This document shows positions 1 through 11,822 of a DNA stretch of 64,000 nt, piece by piece. The translations under genes and the position numbers were made by a program. The notes under the pieces were generated by a model. The model had not been told where the DNA came from, did not search any database, and saw only the letters and a program-made list of their open reading frames with translations. This stretch comes from Hemerocallis citrina (lineage: Eukaryota; Streptophyta; Magnoliopsida; Asparagales; Asphodelaceae). Within the stretch, counting starts at the first letter, position 1. The number at the start of each line of letters is the position of its first letter. The stretch spans positions 28,108,289 to 28,172,288 of the forward strand of contig CM030365.1 in the NCBI GenBank assembly GCA_017893485.1, given 5' to 3'.

Positions 1-825
1 TGTTGTTGCTTTCCTTTTCATTTCTGTCATGTAATATTCAGGTTATGTACTACTTTGTTTCCTTAATCGTTCATTAATGAAACGATGGACCAGTCCATCT
101 TTTATCAAAAAAAAAAACAATATGGAAATTTTCAGAGCAATATTTTATCATTAGCCTTTTAACAGTTTAAATGTGAGACATACAAGAATCTGAAAATTTG
201 GAAATAAAAACACAGCTGTAGTAAAACATACATAACTTTTGCTACACAATTCGAAATTCAGAAATTCAAGATGTTATGAAAACTAGAATGATAAGGCTAC
301 AAATCTTATTCAGAAAGTTATTCATTTTAAGATCATTTACTGGGTCGAAAATAACAGACAAGATATAGCCAGCAAGCAACATACAGGTTTTTGGATATTT
401 TTCATGAAACAAATTAATTAGACATGATGGGTATCAATTCTATTAGTCGATAAACTTCATAATCAGCATGATGGGTATAAAAACATGGTAAATAAAATTA
501 AGAACACATACATGCATTAATTTATCATCAACCAAACATCAGTCGATCAAACAACATACAACCTAGCAATTGATTCTACAAGAGATGAGTTGTGTGACAA
601 TTATATGAACAACCCTATTCTCAATTATATATGAACACATGAAAGATTCAATATTTGGAGTCAATAGAGGCACTAAGTCAAGTAAATTGGAGTTAGCTCG
701 TGTAAACCCTCAATATACCCAACGAAAGAGATGAACAATGTACAATACGATAAACAATGAGATCTACTTGCAAGAGTTTCAATAAAAACTTGAATTTGAT
801 TCATTAACAATTCAAGAAGAAAGTG

Positions 826-831
826 ACTTGC
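826..831 (-). other. Predicted 5' splice site (GC type) in LTR leader
   Basis: The minus strand reads CATAAG|GCAAGT, the full consensus of GC-AG introns, downstream of the TATA box and leader. An equivalent site occurs in at least nine other LTRs here. Confidence 0.45.
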
Positions 832-1386
832 CTTATGAACAATGAAATTGAATACCAAGAATAACGGAATGAGAATCCAGAAGCAACGAACCCACGAAAA
901 CAAAAAATAACACGTGTATACTATGTGCAATCGAGGAACAAAGAAACAACAACAACAATAAAGCAATTGACAGCAACAGTAAAGGGCAGCAAGGGGGGTC
1001 TGACGTCGCTGGTGGTTGTTGGTGTCGCAGGCGGCGGCGCGACGGGGACAGGAGCGTCGGGGCGGCGCTACTGTGCTGGTCGACGGTATTAGGAGCAGTA
1101 GCGAGTTTGGCTGCTGTCGTCGAGAGCGAAACAGGGGAGCAGGGGTTTAGGTGTCTGGGCGTCGACGGGATAGGGAGGTGCTAGGGCAACGTTACTGGGC
1201 AGAAGCGACGATTGGGGGTCGCCGGAGTAGGCCGGAGAGGGAAGTCGATGGTTTGGGCAGGAAAACAGGGGTTGGGTTCTGATCGGGGAAAGAGAAATAG
1301 AGAGGAGAGAGAAAGAGGATAGAGGAAAGAGATTAGTCGGCTATTAGGGTTTGTACTGTGCAATTTTAAGGGTTTGCAGTAGGATT

Positions 1387-1395
1387 GTATTTATA
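1387..1395 (-). promoter_or_regulatory. TATA box of the 1-1711 LTR
   Basis: The minus strand reads TATAAATAC here. It precedes the GC-rich leader of this LTR, the same order as in the other LTRs of the window. Confidence 0.5.
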
Positions 1396-2458
1396 GATTG
1401 TAATTAGGGTATTAGGTTAATGGTTTAGGATCCAATAATAGCGGTTTTGGGCCAAGAACAATAGAAATTGGGTTTTAGGGTTCAATAAGAGATGGGTTTA
1501 AGGACAACAGGGTTCAAATAAAAATACCCACAATTAAATAAAAGAAAATAGGATGAAAAAGAATAGCTCAATCAAGAAGAACGAAGAATTTCATGAACAA
1601 GTTTAATTAGAATAATCAATGACAGGAAAAAAAATGGAGTATTTTATTCAATTGAAATAGAAATTTTACAAAAGAGTAAAAAAAATGAAAATAGCGGAAA
1701 CGGTCGTTACACAAAATAATCATCTTGATATACTATTCAATATGTAATGTGATTTTACCCTCAAATTAAATTCTAAATTTGTACAAAATTGTCTCAAAAT
1801 ACTACTTTAATATTCTAGTATGATTTAAATTCATTCTTAATCAAATTCATACAAATTTAGCTAATAGGAGGGAAAAAAAGGTTTTTAAAATTAAAAGTCC
1901 CTACCCGACGTCGAACCCAGACCCAACAGCAACTCAATCCGCAACTCAGAACCAGTGAGCTAACTCGCAATTGATGCGAAAAAGGCTCACCACAAGGTTA
2001 CATACTCGAACTACAGTAAGTACAAAATCTCAAAAATTTTGATAACTCAATTCCTACGTATTACTTACAAATTCAGAATGAAATATTTCTAAGATTGGTG
2101 TATCTGTACGAAATAAAAAATATATCTTAATTTATTCTTGAAGAACATAAGAATTGTTATCTAAATTGTATGAATTACTCATAGTCTTATAACTTAAATT
2201 AGATGATTAATTATCCCATACACAATTAGAGTGCGAGGAGTATCTACATTACCAAATTGCATACAAGGAAATCAATCTCTTGGATTTATTATAAGAAGAA
2301 ATTCCCACTTGACTCCTACACATACACATTTTAATTTCATTATGCACAAATAAAATTTATAGTGAAACTATTTCACATGCACATATCAGTTCATCTTCAT
2401 CTACACATTTCTAGTTTAAACAAACACAATTTCTCACAAATTAGAAGATTATGAAAAC

Positions 2459-2464
2459 ACTCAC
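2459..2464 (-). other. Predicted 5' splice site in LTR leader
   Basis: The minus strand reads TTTTGAG|GTGAGT, a perfect plant U2 donor consensus at the end of the leader that follows the TATA box. Confidence 0.5.
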
Positions 2465-2602
2465 CTCAAAAGAGATTTCCTAGTCCAAAATCGCCAGCCT
2501 TCCATTGATTTCCCGAAAGCAAAAGTCAGCACAACTCTCTTGCCTCTCTATTTTTTCTTTTTTTGATTTGCTTTTGGGATCATTTGAGGATAGAGTAGGA
2601 GG

Positions 2603-2612
2603 TATTTATATA
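2603..2612 (-). promoter_or_regulatory. TATA box of the H 3' LTR
   Basis: The minus strand reads TATATAAATA. It lies about 140 nt upstream of the splice donor at 2464 and downstream of the CACGTG-rich stretch. Confidence 0.55.
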
Positions 2613-2745
2613 GGAAATTAGGGAGTAGTTTTAGCAACTAACTACCCAATAACCCACTCACATACCCACTCACACACCCACTTTCCCTCATTCATCTCAA
2701 AGTCCGGTCAAACCTCACAAGTGCAGCCGGTTTGTGAAAATGTGT

Positions 2746-2773
2746 GCATTGCACGTGTGCACGTGTGCACGTA
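2746..2773. promoter_or_regulatory. CACGTG (G-box) repeats in U3
   Basis: TGCACGTGTGCACGTG-type overlapping G-box cores lie upstream of the minus TATA box at 2603. Related TGCACGTG dyads occur near the start of several other LTRs in the window. Confidence 0.4.
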
Positions 2774-3111
2774 TGCGCGTATTTTGTACACTTCTCATTT
2801 TATTTTTATTTATTTTATTTTATTTTAAATTCTTGTTTTTAATAAATGCCTATATTATTTTTCTTAACATTAAATTTAGTATAATTAGCCCAGTGAAAAA
2901 AAAATTGTGCACAAGTTTTGTAATTAAAATAACACAATTAGCATTTACATAGAAGAAAAAAAGCATGTGTAAAGCACATGTGGAAAAATATTAAAGGAAA
3001 ATATTTTACGGCTGTTACAACACTCCCTCCTTAGAATAGTTCTGTTTCCAGAACTACGCTTAAAGAGTAAGAGATAAGAGTTAAAGGAAACATGCAAAAA
3101 AAATACAGAAT

Positions 3112-5994
3112 TTAAGCAAAAAGTTCGGGATAGTTACTCCTCGTCCGCTCTTCCGATTCCCAAGTTGCTTCCTCGACTAGTTGATTCCTCTACATTACCT
3201 TAACCATGGGTATAGTTTTGTTCCTCAAAACTTTTTTCCATATATCCACGATCTCCACTGGATGCTCCTTGTAGCTCAAGTTTAACTATAGACCTTCTCG
3301 TATTTTCGGTAAGTGATGACTTGGATCTGGAATGTAGCCTCGCAACATGCACACATGAAAGACATTTTGCACTTGGGGTAGCTCTTCCGGTAATTTCAAC
3401 TGATAAGTTGTCTTCCCAATCCTCTTCAGTATCTTATAGGTTTTATGTTTCTTGGAGATAACTTTTCCCCTTTCTCAAATCGGATCACACCCTACGTCGG
3501 AGATACCTTCAAAAAGACAAAGTCACCTTCCTCGAACTCCAAGTCCCTTCTCCGATTATCTGCATAGTTCTTCTGCCTACTTTGTGCCTAGACAAGTCTC
3601 TTCCGGGTTAATTCTATTTTCTCCAAAGTTTGCTGCACTATTTTCGGCCTGTACATCTGCCTTTTGCCCACTTCATACCAACATACTGACCATCTGCACT
3701 TCCTCCCATATAAAGCCTCATACGGCACCATGCCAATGCTAGTCTGAAAGCTGTTATTATAGACAAACTCTACCTCAGCTAAGTGCCTCTCCCAGCTTCT
3801 GCGGAAATCCATCACGCAACATCTCAACATGTCTGCCAATACACGATTTACCATTTTAGTTTGCCAATCTGTTTGAGGATGGAAAGCAGTACTGAAATCA
3901 GTCCTGGTTCCCAAAGCTATCTGAAGGCTCTTCCTAAACTGTGACATGAACCGTGCACCTCGATCTGAAACAGTCAATACAGTAATACCATGCAGTCTTA
4001 CTATCTCCCCGATGTACAATTCTACCAACTTCTCCATCGACCAGGTGATTTTCATTGCCAAGAAATAAGCAGACTTAGTTGGTCCACTATTACCCAAATT
4101 GCATCATTTTCCTTGGGACTTTAAGGTAGCCCTGTGGTGAAATCCATTCATATGTTCTCCCACTTCCGCTTCGAAATGGGTAACGGTTGTAGAAGACCTT
4201 CGGGTCTTTGATTCTCTGCCTTGATCTGTTGACAAGTCGCACATCTTGCTACGAAATCTGCTACATCCCGCTTCGTTCCCGACCACCGGAAATGCTGCTT
4301 AATATCCTTGTACATCTTGGTACTCCCTGGACGTGCCAATAATAGAGTAGTGTGTGCCTCCTGTAGAATGCTCTCCTTCAATTCTGACGGATCAGGTACA
4401 CACAACCTTTCTCCGAATGAAAGAACTTCATCCTTTACTTGAAATCCTGACAATTTGCCAGTGCCGACTTGCTCCTTCATCTTCTGAATTTCTGGATCAG
4501 ATTTTTGACCGTCGACAATCTGCTCTCTCAATGTGGACTGAAGCCTCAACTGCGCCAGTGATGTTCCCAGTCCTTGCAATACAACTTCGATTTCAGCTCG
4601 ATCGAATTCCTTCGCAAGTTTCTTCTGAGTTGTAATCAAACAAGATAAACTGATTTTCTGACTGAGCGCATCTGCCATCACATTTTCCTTTCCCGGGTGA
4701 TACTTTATCTCTAGGTGAATATCTTCTAACACTTCCAACCACCTTCTCTGCTGTAAATTCAGATCTCTCTGCTGATAGATGTACTTCAGAATCTTGTAAT
4801 CTGTGTACATGTTGACTTTCTCCCTATACACATAATGCCTCCACTACATCAAGGTGACAATGTTTGCTGCCAATTTCAAATCATGGGTTGGGTAATTTTT
4901 CTCATGTGGTCTCAATTGCCTGGACCCATAAGCTATTACCTTTACCTCTTTCATTAGTACACAGCCTAAACCACGATGTGAAGCTTCACTGTAGACATCG
5001 TAGTCTATTCCCGCTCGCCGCAAGACCAATATTGGTACGGTAGTCAACCTCTCCTTCAACTCTTGGAAGCTTGTTGCGCATTGCTCTGTCCACTTGAAGC
5101 TTACATTCTTCCTTGTAAGTCATGTGAGTGGCACGGCTATCTGAGCATAACCCTGAATGAATCGGCGATAATAGCCAGTCAAACCCAAGAAACTCCTGAT
5201 CTCCTTCACCAATGTGGATCTTGGTCAATCTTTCACTGCTTCTACCTTCTGCGGATCAGTGGCCACTCCCTCCTTAGAAAGGATATGACCAAGGAATGCG
5301 ACTTCGGACTTCTAGAAGTCACACTTGGATAACTTGGCATATAATTTCTGTTCCTGCAGTTTCTTCAACACTTCTGTTAAGTGCCCAACATGCTCTTCCT
5401 CTGACTTGGAATATACCAGGATATCCTCGATAAACACCATGATGAAAGAGTCAATAAATGGTCGCAGGACCCTGTTAATCATATCCATGAATATGGCTGG
5501 TGCATTCGTTACTCCAAATGGCATAACTAAGAATTTGTAATGCCCATGCCGAGTTCGGAACGCTGTCTTATGCGCATCCTCTTCCTTAACACGGACTTGG
5601 TGATAACCTGACCAGAGATCAATCTTGGAGAAAACTGATGCTCCTTGAAGTTGGTCAAATAAATCATCGATCCTTAAAATAGGATATTTATTCTGAATAG
5701 TCACCTTTTTCAGCTCCCTATAATTGATGGACACCCTCATCGATCCGTCATTCTTCTTTACCAACAAGACTGGCGCTCCCCAAGGCGACGCCCTTGGTCT
5801 AATGAAACCTTTGTGCAATAACTCTTCAATTTGCTTCTTCACTTCATCCTGTTCCACTGGTGCCATTCTATATGGTGCCTTGAATATAGGTGCACTTCCT
5901 GGCTGAATAACAATACTGAATTCCACGTCTCAATGAGGCGGTAATCCAGGTAGATCCTCCAAGAATACCATCGGAAAGTTCTGGACCATAGGAA
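3112..5994 (-). pseudogene. Ty3/gypsy chromovirus pol remnant (RT, RNase H, integrase, chromodomain) of element H
   Basis: This is the polymerase part of a chromovirus. In order on the minus strand: RT with the FxPYRMAP and MPFGVTNAP motifs (about 5930-5310), RNase H (about 5060-4700), integrase zinc-binding domain (CATCQQ, about 4250), integrase core (about 4130-3590), and C-terminal/chromodomain tail ending at a TAA at 3112-3114. It is dead. The RT active-site box reads FIED instead of FIDD, the RNase H motif reads SEAS instead of DAS, and the integrase catalytic Glu in the QTE motif is Lys. There are frameshifts and stops at positions where Trp or Gln is conserved. Its N-terminal partner (gag, protease) lies at 29542-31064. 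The two halves join in frame across the Y insertion, giving the conserved FPxVFxEDLPGLPP linker before RT. Confidence 0.9.
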
Positions 5995-6737
5995 TGTCAT
6001 GCCCCACTTCACAAAAAAAGAATGCGGAATACAGATATGTGACTAAGTGTAGTGCCCTGAATTTCTAATATAATATCTCAGAAATACGTGGCACAATTCC
6101 AGAATCAACTTCAATGTAATCATAGCAACCAAATATATGGAAATTTATAACTTTTTATTACATCAATTGTTTACAAAGTAGAGCGGAAAATAAAACACCT
6201 TGAATTACAACTTCTTTTTTTACAACACCTTCTTTTAAAATTTACATAAGCTCTATTATCATTCTACCACAAGCATTCAAATCTCAAGCTATAGGCACCT
6301 ACTTATAAAACATGAGGTTAGAGATAACCCTAACCCCCAAAACTATAGAGGTCTGCCATAACGGTGTGAGTGGCATAAAAATAAATGCAACATCAATAAA
6401 ATATGAAATATAGAATCATAAACAATATGTATCAACAATAAGAATAAATGAAATAAGAAATAACAATAATTAGTACATGAAAACATCATTTGAACTAGAC
6501 TAAGTGTCAAATGTAGAAAAAACAGGCAACAACATGCAAAAACTAAGTCAAAAAACACCAATGCTATATGCTGACTCTCTAATGCATACTTGTCAGATTC
6601 TATGCATCCCACTCTACATAGGTCCGGTGCAAGCCCTTAACGTTCTCCACTTGATAGAGTTTAATCTCTCGCTATGCAACTAATCCTACTACTATGACTA
6701 CTATGAGATTTAGATAAACTGTGAGTATTAGCTCATG

Positions 6738-6965
6738 CCCCGATAATTTCGGAGGTCAATCTCTATCCACAGATAATTTCGAAGACTATTTCACTCACAC
6801 CTGGAAATCTTCGAGAATACCCCACACCGCAAGCTATGGTGCCTCATCACACGAATACCCCATAAGCGTCGCCTCGACCCTGATAATTTCGAAGATCAAT
6901 CCCACACCGCAGGTAATTCCCGAGACTATTTCACTCACACCTCGATAATTCCGGGGATTATCTCA
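6738..6965. repeat. Short degenerate GATAATTTCG repeats in LTR X
   Basis: The motif GATAATTTCGRAG recurs at 6739, 6770, 6881 and 6942, alternating with TATTTCACTCACACCT and CCCCACACCGCA. No coding potential is seen. Confidence 0.6.
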
Positions 6966-7756
6966 CACCGCAAGCCATACTGAGGTCCATAACCCATGTT
7001 CTCATTTCATCATATCACCATCTAGTGCCTGTCCTTAGCTTGTTAAGTTAATTAATTAATTATGAATCTCCTAGATCTTTCCCTTAACCCCGGCTTGGTT
7101 ATTTACTATTAATATCAAACAAGCATGCATGTGTCACGAACAAGGCAAGTATAACATGGTACAAATAAGTAACAAGTCCAAGTTGCAAGATAAATACGTA
7201 CGGGTGAAAGATATCACACAAAAGGGTAAAATAACCATATTTCTAGTTCAGGACAGCAAGACCATACTGCAGTAAAACTGAGATTCCCGTTGTTACAGAC
7301 ATGAAAATCTGAATCCGTCAAAAGATCTAGAAAATAAACTCCCAACCGAATCCAGCGAACATATATAAGTCACATAGTATTTCACAAAAACATAACTCAA
7401 AACATATTTGAATCCAGAAAACACATTCAGCCAGAAATGAGAAGATCGTATTCAAGAACAGGAAAACAGTATCAAAACACTAGGAAAAATCTGAGGTATT
7501 CCCCTATATGTCTAGTATCAGAATATAAAGTTTCATAATTTTCCAATAAGATTAATTTAGCCAAAAAAAAATCAGAAAACATCAAGAAACGGTAGTTTGG
7601 CAAATCTGGAATTCCCAGCACTGCTGAACGAAAACTGTAATATTTCGCAAACCATGAAACAAAATCCAAATCCGCCAAAGAGAGATGAAAATAGACGAAA
7701 TAAGATAACTTCAATATTCCAAAAATATTTTTCATACAGAAAAAGAAATTAGGGCG

Positions 7757-8358
7757 TGTTACCGCTGATTCTGGTGTAGGGGTAGACAGATGAGATTTGT
7801 GAGTTCGTGGAAAAACCTGAATAGCGGATCCAAGCCTGCTGATTCCTGCCGCTCACCTGCAAGGAAGTGCGATACACCGGGGTTGATTCCGGTGACGCAC
7901 CCTCCAACGCTCTTGTCAGTAACCAGTGATGATTGAGAAAGAGCTTAAGTTGGAAAAAAAGTGATTACCCGATCACAGTGGTAGGTAGGAGGTATTTATA
8001 GTCGCCATGGGAGTCTGATTAGGGACCTGATTTCCTGTGAAACCGTTAGGAGTAAAATCCTCATAATTAGTTTAGGAAACTGATCCCTGATTCCTGGTGA
8101 GAGGATAACTGCAAATCAGGCCCGTTGATTTAGTCAAATCAGTGACCCTGATCTCCTTTTGCTGGTCTGGGTTTGTCTTGGGTCGGGACCCGTACCCAGC
8201 TGGAGTGGATCCGTTTTGCGGGTTATTGGATCTGTGAAGGGGAGATCCAGTGCCCGCTTAGGGTCCATCTATATGTGAAATTACCGTTTTACCCCTGAGC
8301 TTCAAGATTCGTTCCCAATCTGGACGGTTCTGATTTAACCCTATTTTTGGCCATATCA
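7757..8358 (-). repeat. 3' LTR of the Tat element
   Basis: It starts TGATATGGCC and ends GGTAACA on the minus strand and is about 96% identical by eye to 22828-23429. A minus TATA box (TATAAATACC, 7991-8000) is present in both copies. The polypurine tract abuts it at 8359. Confidence 0.92.
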
Positions 8359-8374
8359 CGAGCCCCCCACTCCT
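8359..8374 (-). other. Polypurine tract of the Tat element
   Basis: The minus strand reads AGGAGTGGGGGGCTCG immediately before the 3' LTR. This is the usual position and composition of the plus-strand primer. Confidence 0.75.
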
Positions 8375-8779
8375 AAAGACTGAGTGTGATCAGCCTTTGA
8401 GGAGTAGTTTAACTGTTTCAGTGGCTAGTGGAGTTGTATTGGAGTCCGAATGGAGGGTTTTGAATCTCGAAGGGGGTAGTGAGGTGATTTTTGAAACTGT
8501 AAGCTGTTCCGAAGCCTTGTTGAATATTCGACGATTTTTATCTATTTTTTCGGATTATTTATTTAATTTTGCGATGTGTTAACCAGTCGTTCGGGGGCCT
8601 TAACATCACATTTTAGGCAATAATTGTTCGTTCAGGGGCTCAAAAATATTCTCCTGAATTTATAATTATTTTCTAGAATTTTTAGTTAATTTTTCAGAAT
8701 TTTTAGCAATTTTTTTGCAATTTTTAAATAAATAAAACGATTAAATAAATAAAAACTAATTTTTAATACCTATTTATGG

Positions 8780-10400
8780 CGTGCCTTGATTTGGGCCCTT
8801 GATCTCGTGCGAGTGCGAATATCTGAAAGATCTGGCGGTTGTAGTCGCTCGGCAGCCATTTTCTCACTTTTGGAGCTCGAATGGGCACTTGCTCGGTTAG
8901 CCGACCGGGGGTATAAGGGTTCGGCTGTCCGAGCGACGTGGCGCAATCTGAGCCGTTGGATGGTGGCGCGAATTTTGAGACGGGCTCCGTTCCCAAGAAA
9001 ATGCTATCTTGTCGTCTAGCGCTCTCGGCACGATCTGGACCGTCCATCATCAGAAGCGCGAATTTCTGGAAGATCCAACGGTCGTGGTCGCTCGGCGGCT
9101 TTTTTTCTCTGTTTTGGAGCTCGGATGGGCACTTGCTCGGTTAGCCGACCGGGGGTATAAGGGTTCGGCTGTCCGAGCGACGTGGCGCAATCTGAGCCAT
9201 TGGATGGTGGCGCGAATCTTGAGACGGGCTCCGTTCCCAAGAAAACGCTATCTTGTCGTCTAGCGCACGTGGCACGATCTGGACCGTCCATCATCAGAAG
9301 CGCGAATTTCTGGAAGATCCAACGGTCGTGGTCGCTCGGCGGCTTTTTTCTCTGTTTTGGAGCTCGGATGGGCACTTGCTCGGTTGGCCGACCGGAGGTG
9401 TAAGGGTTCGGCTGTCCGAGCGACGTGGCGCAGTCTGAGCCATTGGATGGTGGCGTGAATCTTGAGATGGGCTCCGTTCCCAAGAAAACGCTATCTTGTC
9501 GTCTATCGCACGTGGCACAATCTGGACCGTCCATCATCAGAAGTGCGAATTTCTGGAAGATCCAACGGTCGTGGTCGCTCGGTGGCTTTTTTTCTGTTTT
9601 GGAGCTCGGATGGGCACTTACTCGGTTGGCCGACCGGAGGTCTAAGGGTTCGGCTGTCCGAGCGGCGTGGCGCAATCTGAGCCGTTGGATGATGGCACGA
9701 ATCTCGAGACGGGACCAGTTCCCAAGAAAATGCTATCTTGTCGTTTAGCGACGTTGGCAAGATCTGGGCCGTCTGATCGAGATCTTACACGAACGTTGAG
9801 GAGAAAGTGAATTTTCTCCGTTTTGGGGCTCGGATGGGCACTTGCTCAGTTAGCCGACCGGAGGTCTTAGGGTTCGGCTGTTCGAGCGACGTGGCGCGAT
9901 CTGAGCTATTGGATGATGGCACGAATCTCGAGACGGAACCAGTTCCCAAGAAAACGCTATCTTGTCGTTTAGCGACGTTGGCAAGATCTGGGCCGTCTGA
10001 TCGAGATCTTACACGAACGTTGTGGAGAAAGTGAATTTTCTCCGTTTTAGGGCTCGGATGGGCACTTGCTCGGTTAGCCGACCGGAGATCTAAGGGTTCG
10101 GCTGTTCGAGCGACGTGGCGCGATCTGAGCTGTTGGATGATGGCACGAATCTCGAGACGGGCCCAGTTCCCAAGAAAACACTATCTTGTCGTTTAGCGAC
10201 GCTGGCGAGATCTGGGCCGTCTGATCGAGATTTTACGTGAATGTTGAGAAGAAAGTGAATTTTCTCTGTTTTGGGGCTCGGATGGGCACTTGCTCGGTTA
10301 GCCGACCGGAGGTCTAAGGGTTCGGCAGTCCGAGCGTGGTGGTGCGATCTGGCCCGTTGGATGACGGAATGAATCTCGAGACGGTTCAGTTCCCAGGAGC
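8780..10400. repeat. Tandem array of about 224-244-bp units in the Tat element
   Basis: Seven units can be aligned on the anchor GAGCGACGTGGCGCAATCTG, at about 8931, 9175, 9418, 9659, 9890, 10112 and 10342. Spacing is 241-244 bp for the left units and 224-231 bp for the right units, so there are two subfamilies. Each unit includes TCCCAAGAAAACGCTATCTT and ATGGGCACTTGCTCGGTTA. ORFs on both strands follow from the repetition and carry no known domain. Single copies recur at 11405-11620 and 16240-16480. Confidence 0.88.
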
Positions 10401-10562
10401 ATTAATGGCGCCCCAGGATTTGTGCGACGTTCCACCTTCCCGGGGTCATTAAGAGTGGCATCCTCTAATTAATGCGTGGCGTTTCAGCTCCCTAGGCGTG
10501 ATCGCTGGGCTCCCGTCGCTTGGCCTCCCGAGGGTCATAATGGCTGGCCCTTGGGGGGAGGT

Positions 10563-10570
10563 TATAAATA
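10563..10570 (+). promoter_or_regulatory. Plus-strand TATA box upstream of the 135-bp repeats
   Basis: GGTTATAAATACCCCACTCC is a strong plant-type TATA context. It is antisense to the element's gag-pol and lies just upstream of the 135-bp repeats. No coding gene is identified downstream. Confidence 0.45.
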
Positions 10571-10710
10571 CCCCACTCCCCTTGTAGTTTCAGTCACAAC
10601 AATGTTGATTTTTAGCCATCGGAGGTGTCTGCCTTGGGCGGATGCCTGTTTTTTGAAAAATTTTAACCCTGAGAGCGTCGGAGGGGTGGTCATTCTTCCG
10701 CGCTGATCTT

Positions 10711-11100
10711 CTCCTGATTCTGACGGCCCCAGTGCGGATGTCAGGGTCAGGGGGGGTCAGGGCAGAAGTGTTGACGACCGGAGTCCGGACCCGGGGGACA
10801 AAGTGCTTCGGAAGGATGGGTGGTCATTCTTCCTGCCATGATCTTCTCCTGATTCTGACGGCCCCGATGTGGGTGTCAGGGTCAGGGGAGATCAGGGCAG
10901 AAGAGGTGACGACCGAAGTTTGGACCCGGGGGACAAGTTGCTTCGGAAGGATGGGTAGGTCATTCTTCCGCCATGGTCTTCTCCTGATTCTGACGGCCCC
11001 GATGTGGGTGTCAGGGTCAGGGGAGATCAGGGCAGAAGAGGTGACGACCGAAGTCCGGATCCGGGGGACAAGCTGCTTCGGAAGGATTGGTCTCCTCCGA
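10711..11100. repeat. Three tandem 135-bp units
   Basis: CTCCTGATTCTGACGGCCCC recurs at 10711, 10846 and 10981, exactly 135 bp apart. Because 135 is a multiple of three, a plus-strand frame (10732-11133) stays open with 45-residue repeats. I see no known domain and treat the frame as probably noncoding. Confidence 0.85.
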
Positions 11101-11404
11101 TCTCTGTCTTCCTTCCGGGCTGACGGCTTCTGATGGTTGTCAGCCCGAAGGAGCTAGAGATGAGAGGTGTGCCGATCTGCTTTTTGACCGGGCCCCACGC
11201 GATGGTGGTTTTTCTCCAACCCTTGAACGATTCGTGGTTTCGGCTTCTGAGGTCGTAAGCGTCGAGTTGCTCACGGGTGAGAGGGGAATCGACCGAGTCC
11301 TGGAGCTCGGGGGGCTCGCCGAGGGCGGTGCCTTAAAACTTTTAATCCAAATTTTCTCTCGCTTCCTGGGACAGATGCGGGGTGTCCAGGTCCGCAGTGC
11401 TTCA

Positions 11405-11620
11405 TCCGGGCGATGCGGCGTGATCTGACCCGTTGGATGGTGGCGTGAATCTCGAGACGGGCCCAGTTCCCAAGAAAACGTTATCTTGTCGTTTAGCGAC
11501 ACTAGCAAGATCTGGGCCGTCTGATCGAGATCTTACACGAATGTTGAGGAGGAAGTGAATTTTCTCCGTTTTGGGGCTCAGATGGGCACTTGTTCGGTTA
11601 GCCGACCGGGCCCTTTGATG
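11405..11620. repeat. Dispersed copy of the 230-bp Tat repeat
   Basis: It repeats the anchor, TCCCAAGAAAACGTTATCTT and ATGGGCACTTGTTCGGTTA of the 8780-10400 array, just upstream of the antisense ORF promoter. Confidence 0.8.
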
Positions 11621-11815
11621 TTGGGGTCGGATCGCTACGTCGCTCGGATTTTGATCCCGTGTGTGCCGAGCTACTTGACTTGTATCAAAACGTTTTGTCT
11701 TTTCGCCAACAGTTGCTGCTCGGTCACAAAGTCGTTTTGGGCTTTCGTAATGTTTCAATAGCAGACCAAGAGTCGCGCCCTTACGTTAGTAAGCCCTAGA
11801 GACTTTTTCTTTTAC

Positions 11816-11822
11816 TATAAAT
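11816..11822 (+). promoter_or_regulatory. TATA box of the antisense Transposase_28-type ORF
   Basis: CTATAAATCTTCACTCCCTC lies about 195 bp before the ATG at 12016. Between them is a CT-rich leader with a possible 5'-UTR intron (TTCAAG|GTCAGT at 11985 and CTCTTTAG at 12010). Confidence 0.5.

Larger units (their letters stand above)
1..1711 (-). mobile_element. LTR (partial, left end outside window), minus orientation
   Basis: On the minus strand this starts TGTAACGACCG at 1711, a typical plant gypsy LTR start, and runs off the left edge. It has a minus TATA box near 1387-1395, a GC-rich leader (about 960-1380) and a 5' splice-site consensus at 831. No protein domain is recognisable. It appears inserted in the 3' LTR of element H, which continues from 1712. 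The left terminus and the target duplication cannot be seen. Confidence 0.6.
1712..3019 (-). mobile_element. 3' LTR of gypsy element H (partial)
   Basis: Directly after the H pol stop and a purine-rich tract (AAGGAGGGAGTGT on the minus strand), the LTR starts with TGTAACAGCC at 3019. It contains CACGTG repeats (2746-2773), a minus TATA box (2603-2612) and a leader ending in a perfect 5' splice consensus at 2464. The downstream part is interrupted at 1711/1712 by another LTR, so the full length is unknown. Confidence 0.65.

Noticed and set aside
673..966. 97-codon minus frame in the left LTR
   Set aside because: Cys/Phe-rich composition with no domain; it lies across the leader end and the predicted donor of an LTR.
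9016..9675. 219-codon minus frame and several plus frames in the Tat tandem array
   Set aside because: Created by repetition of a GC-rich unit; no domain, and the frames shift between units.
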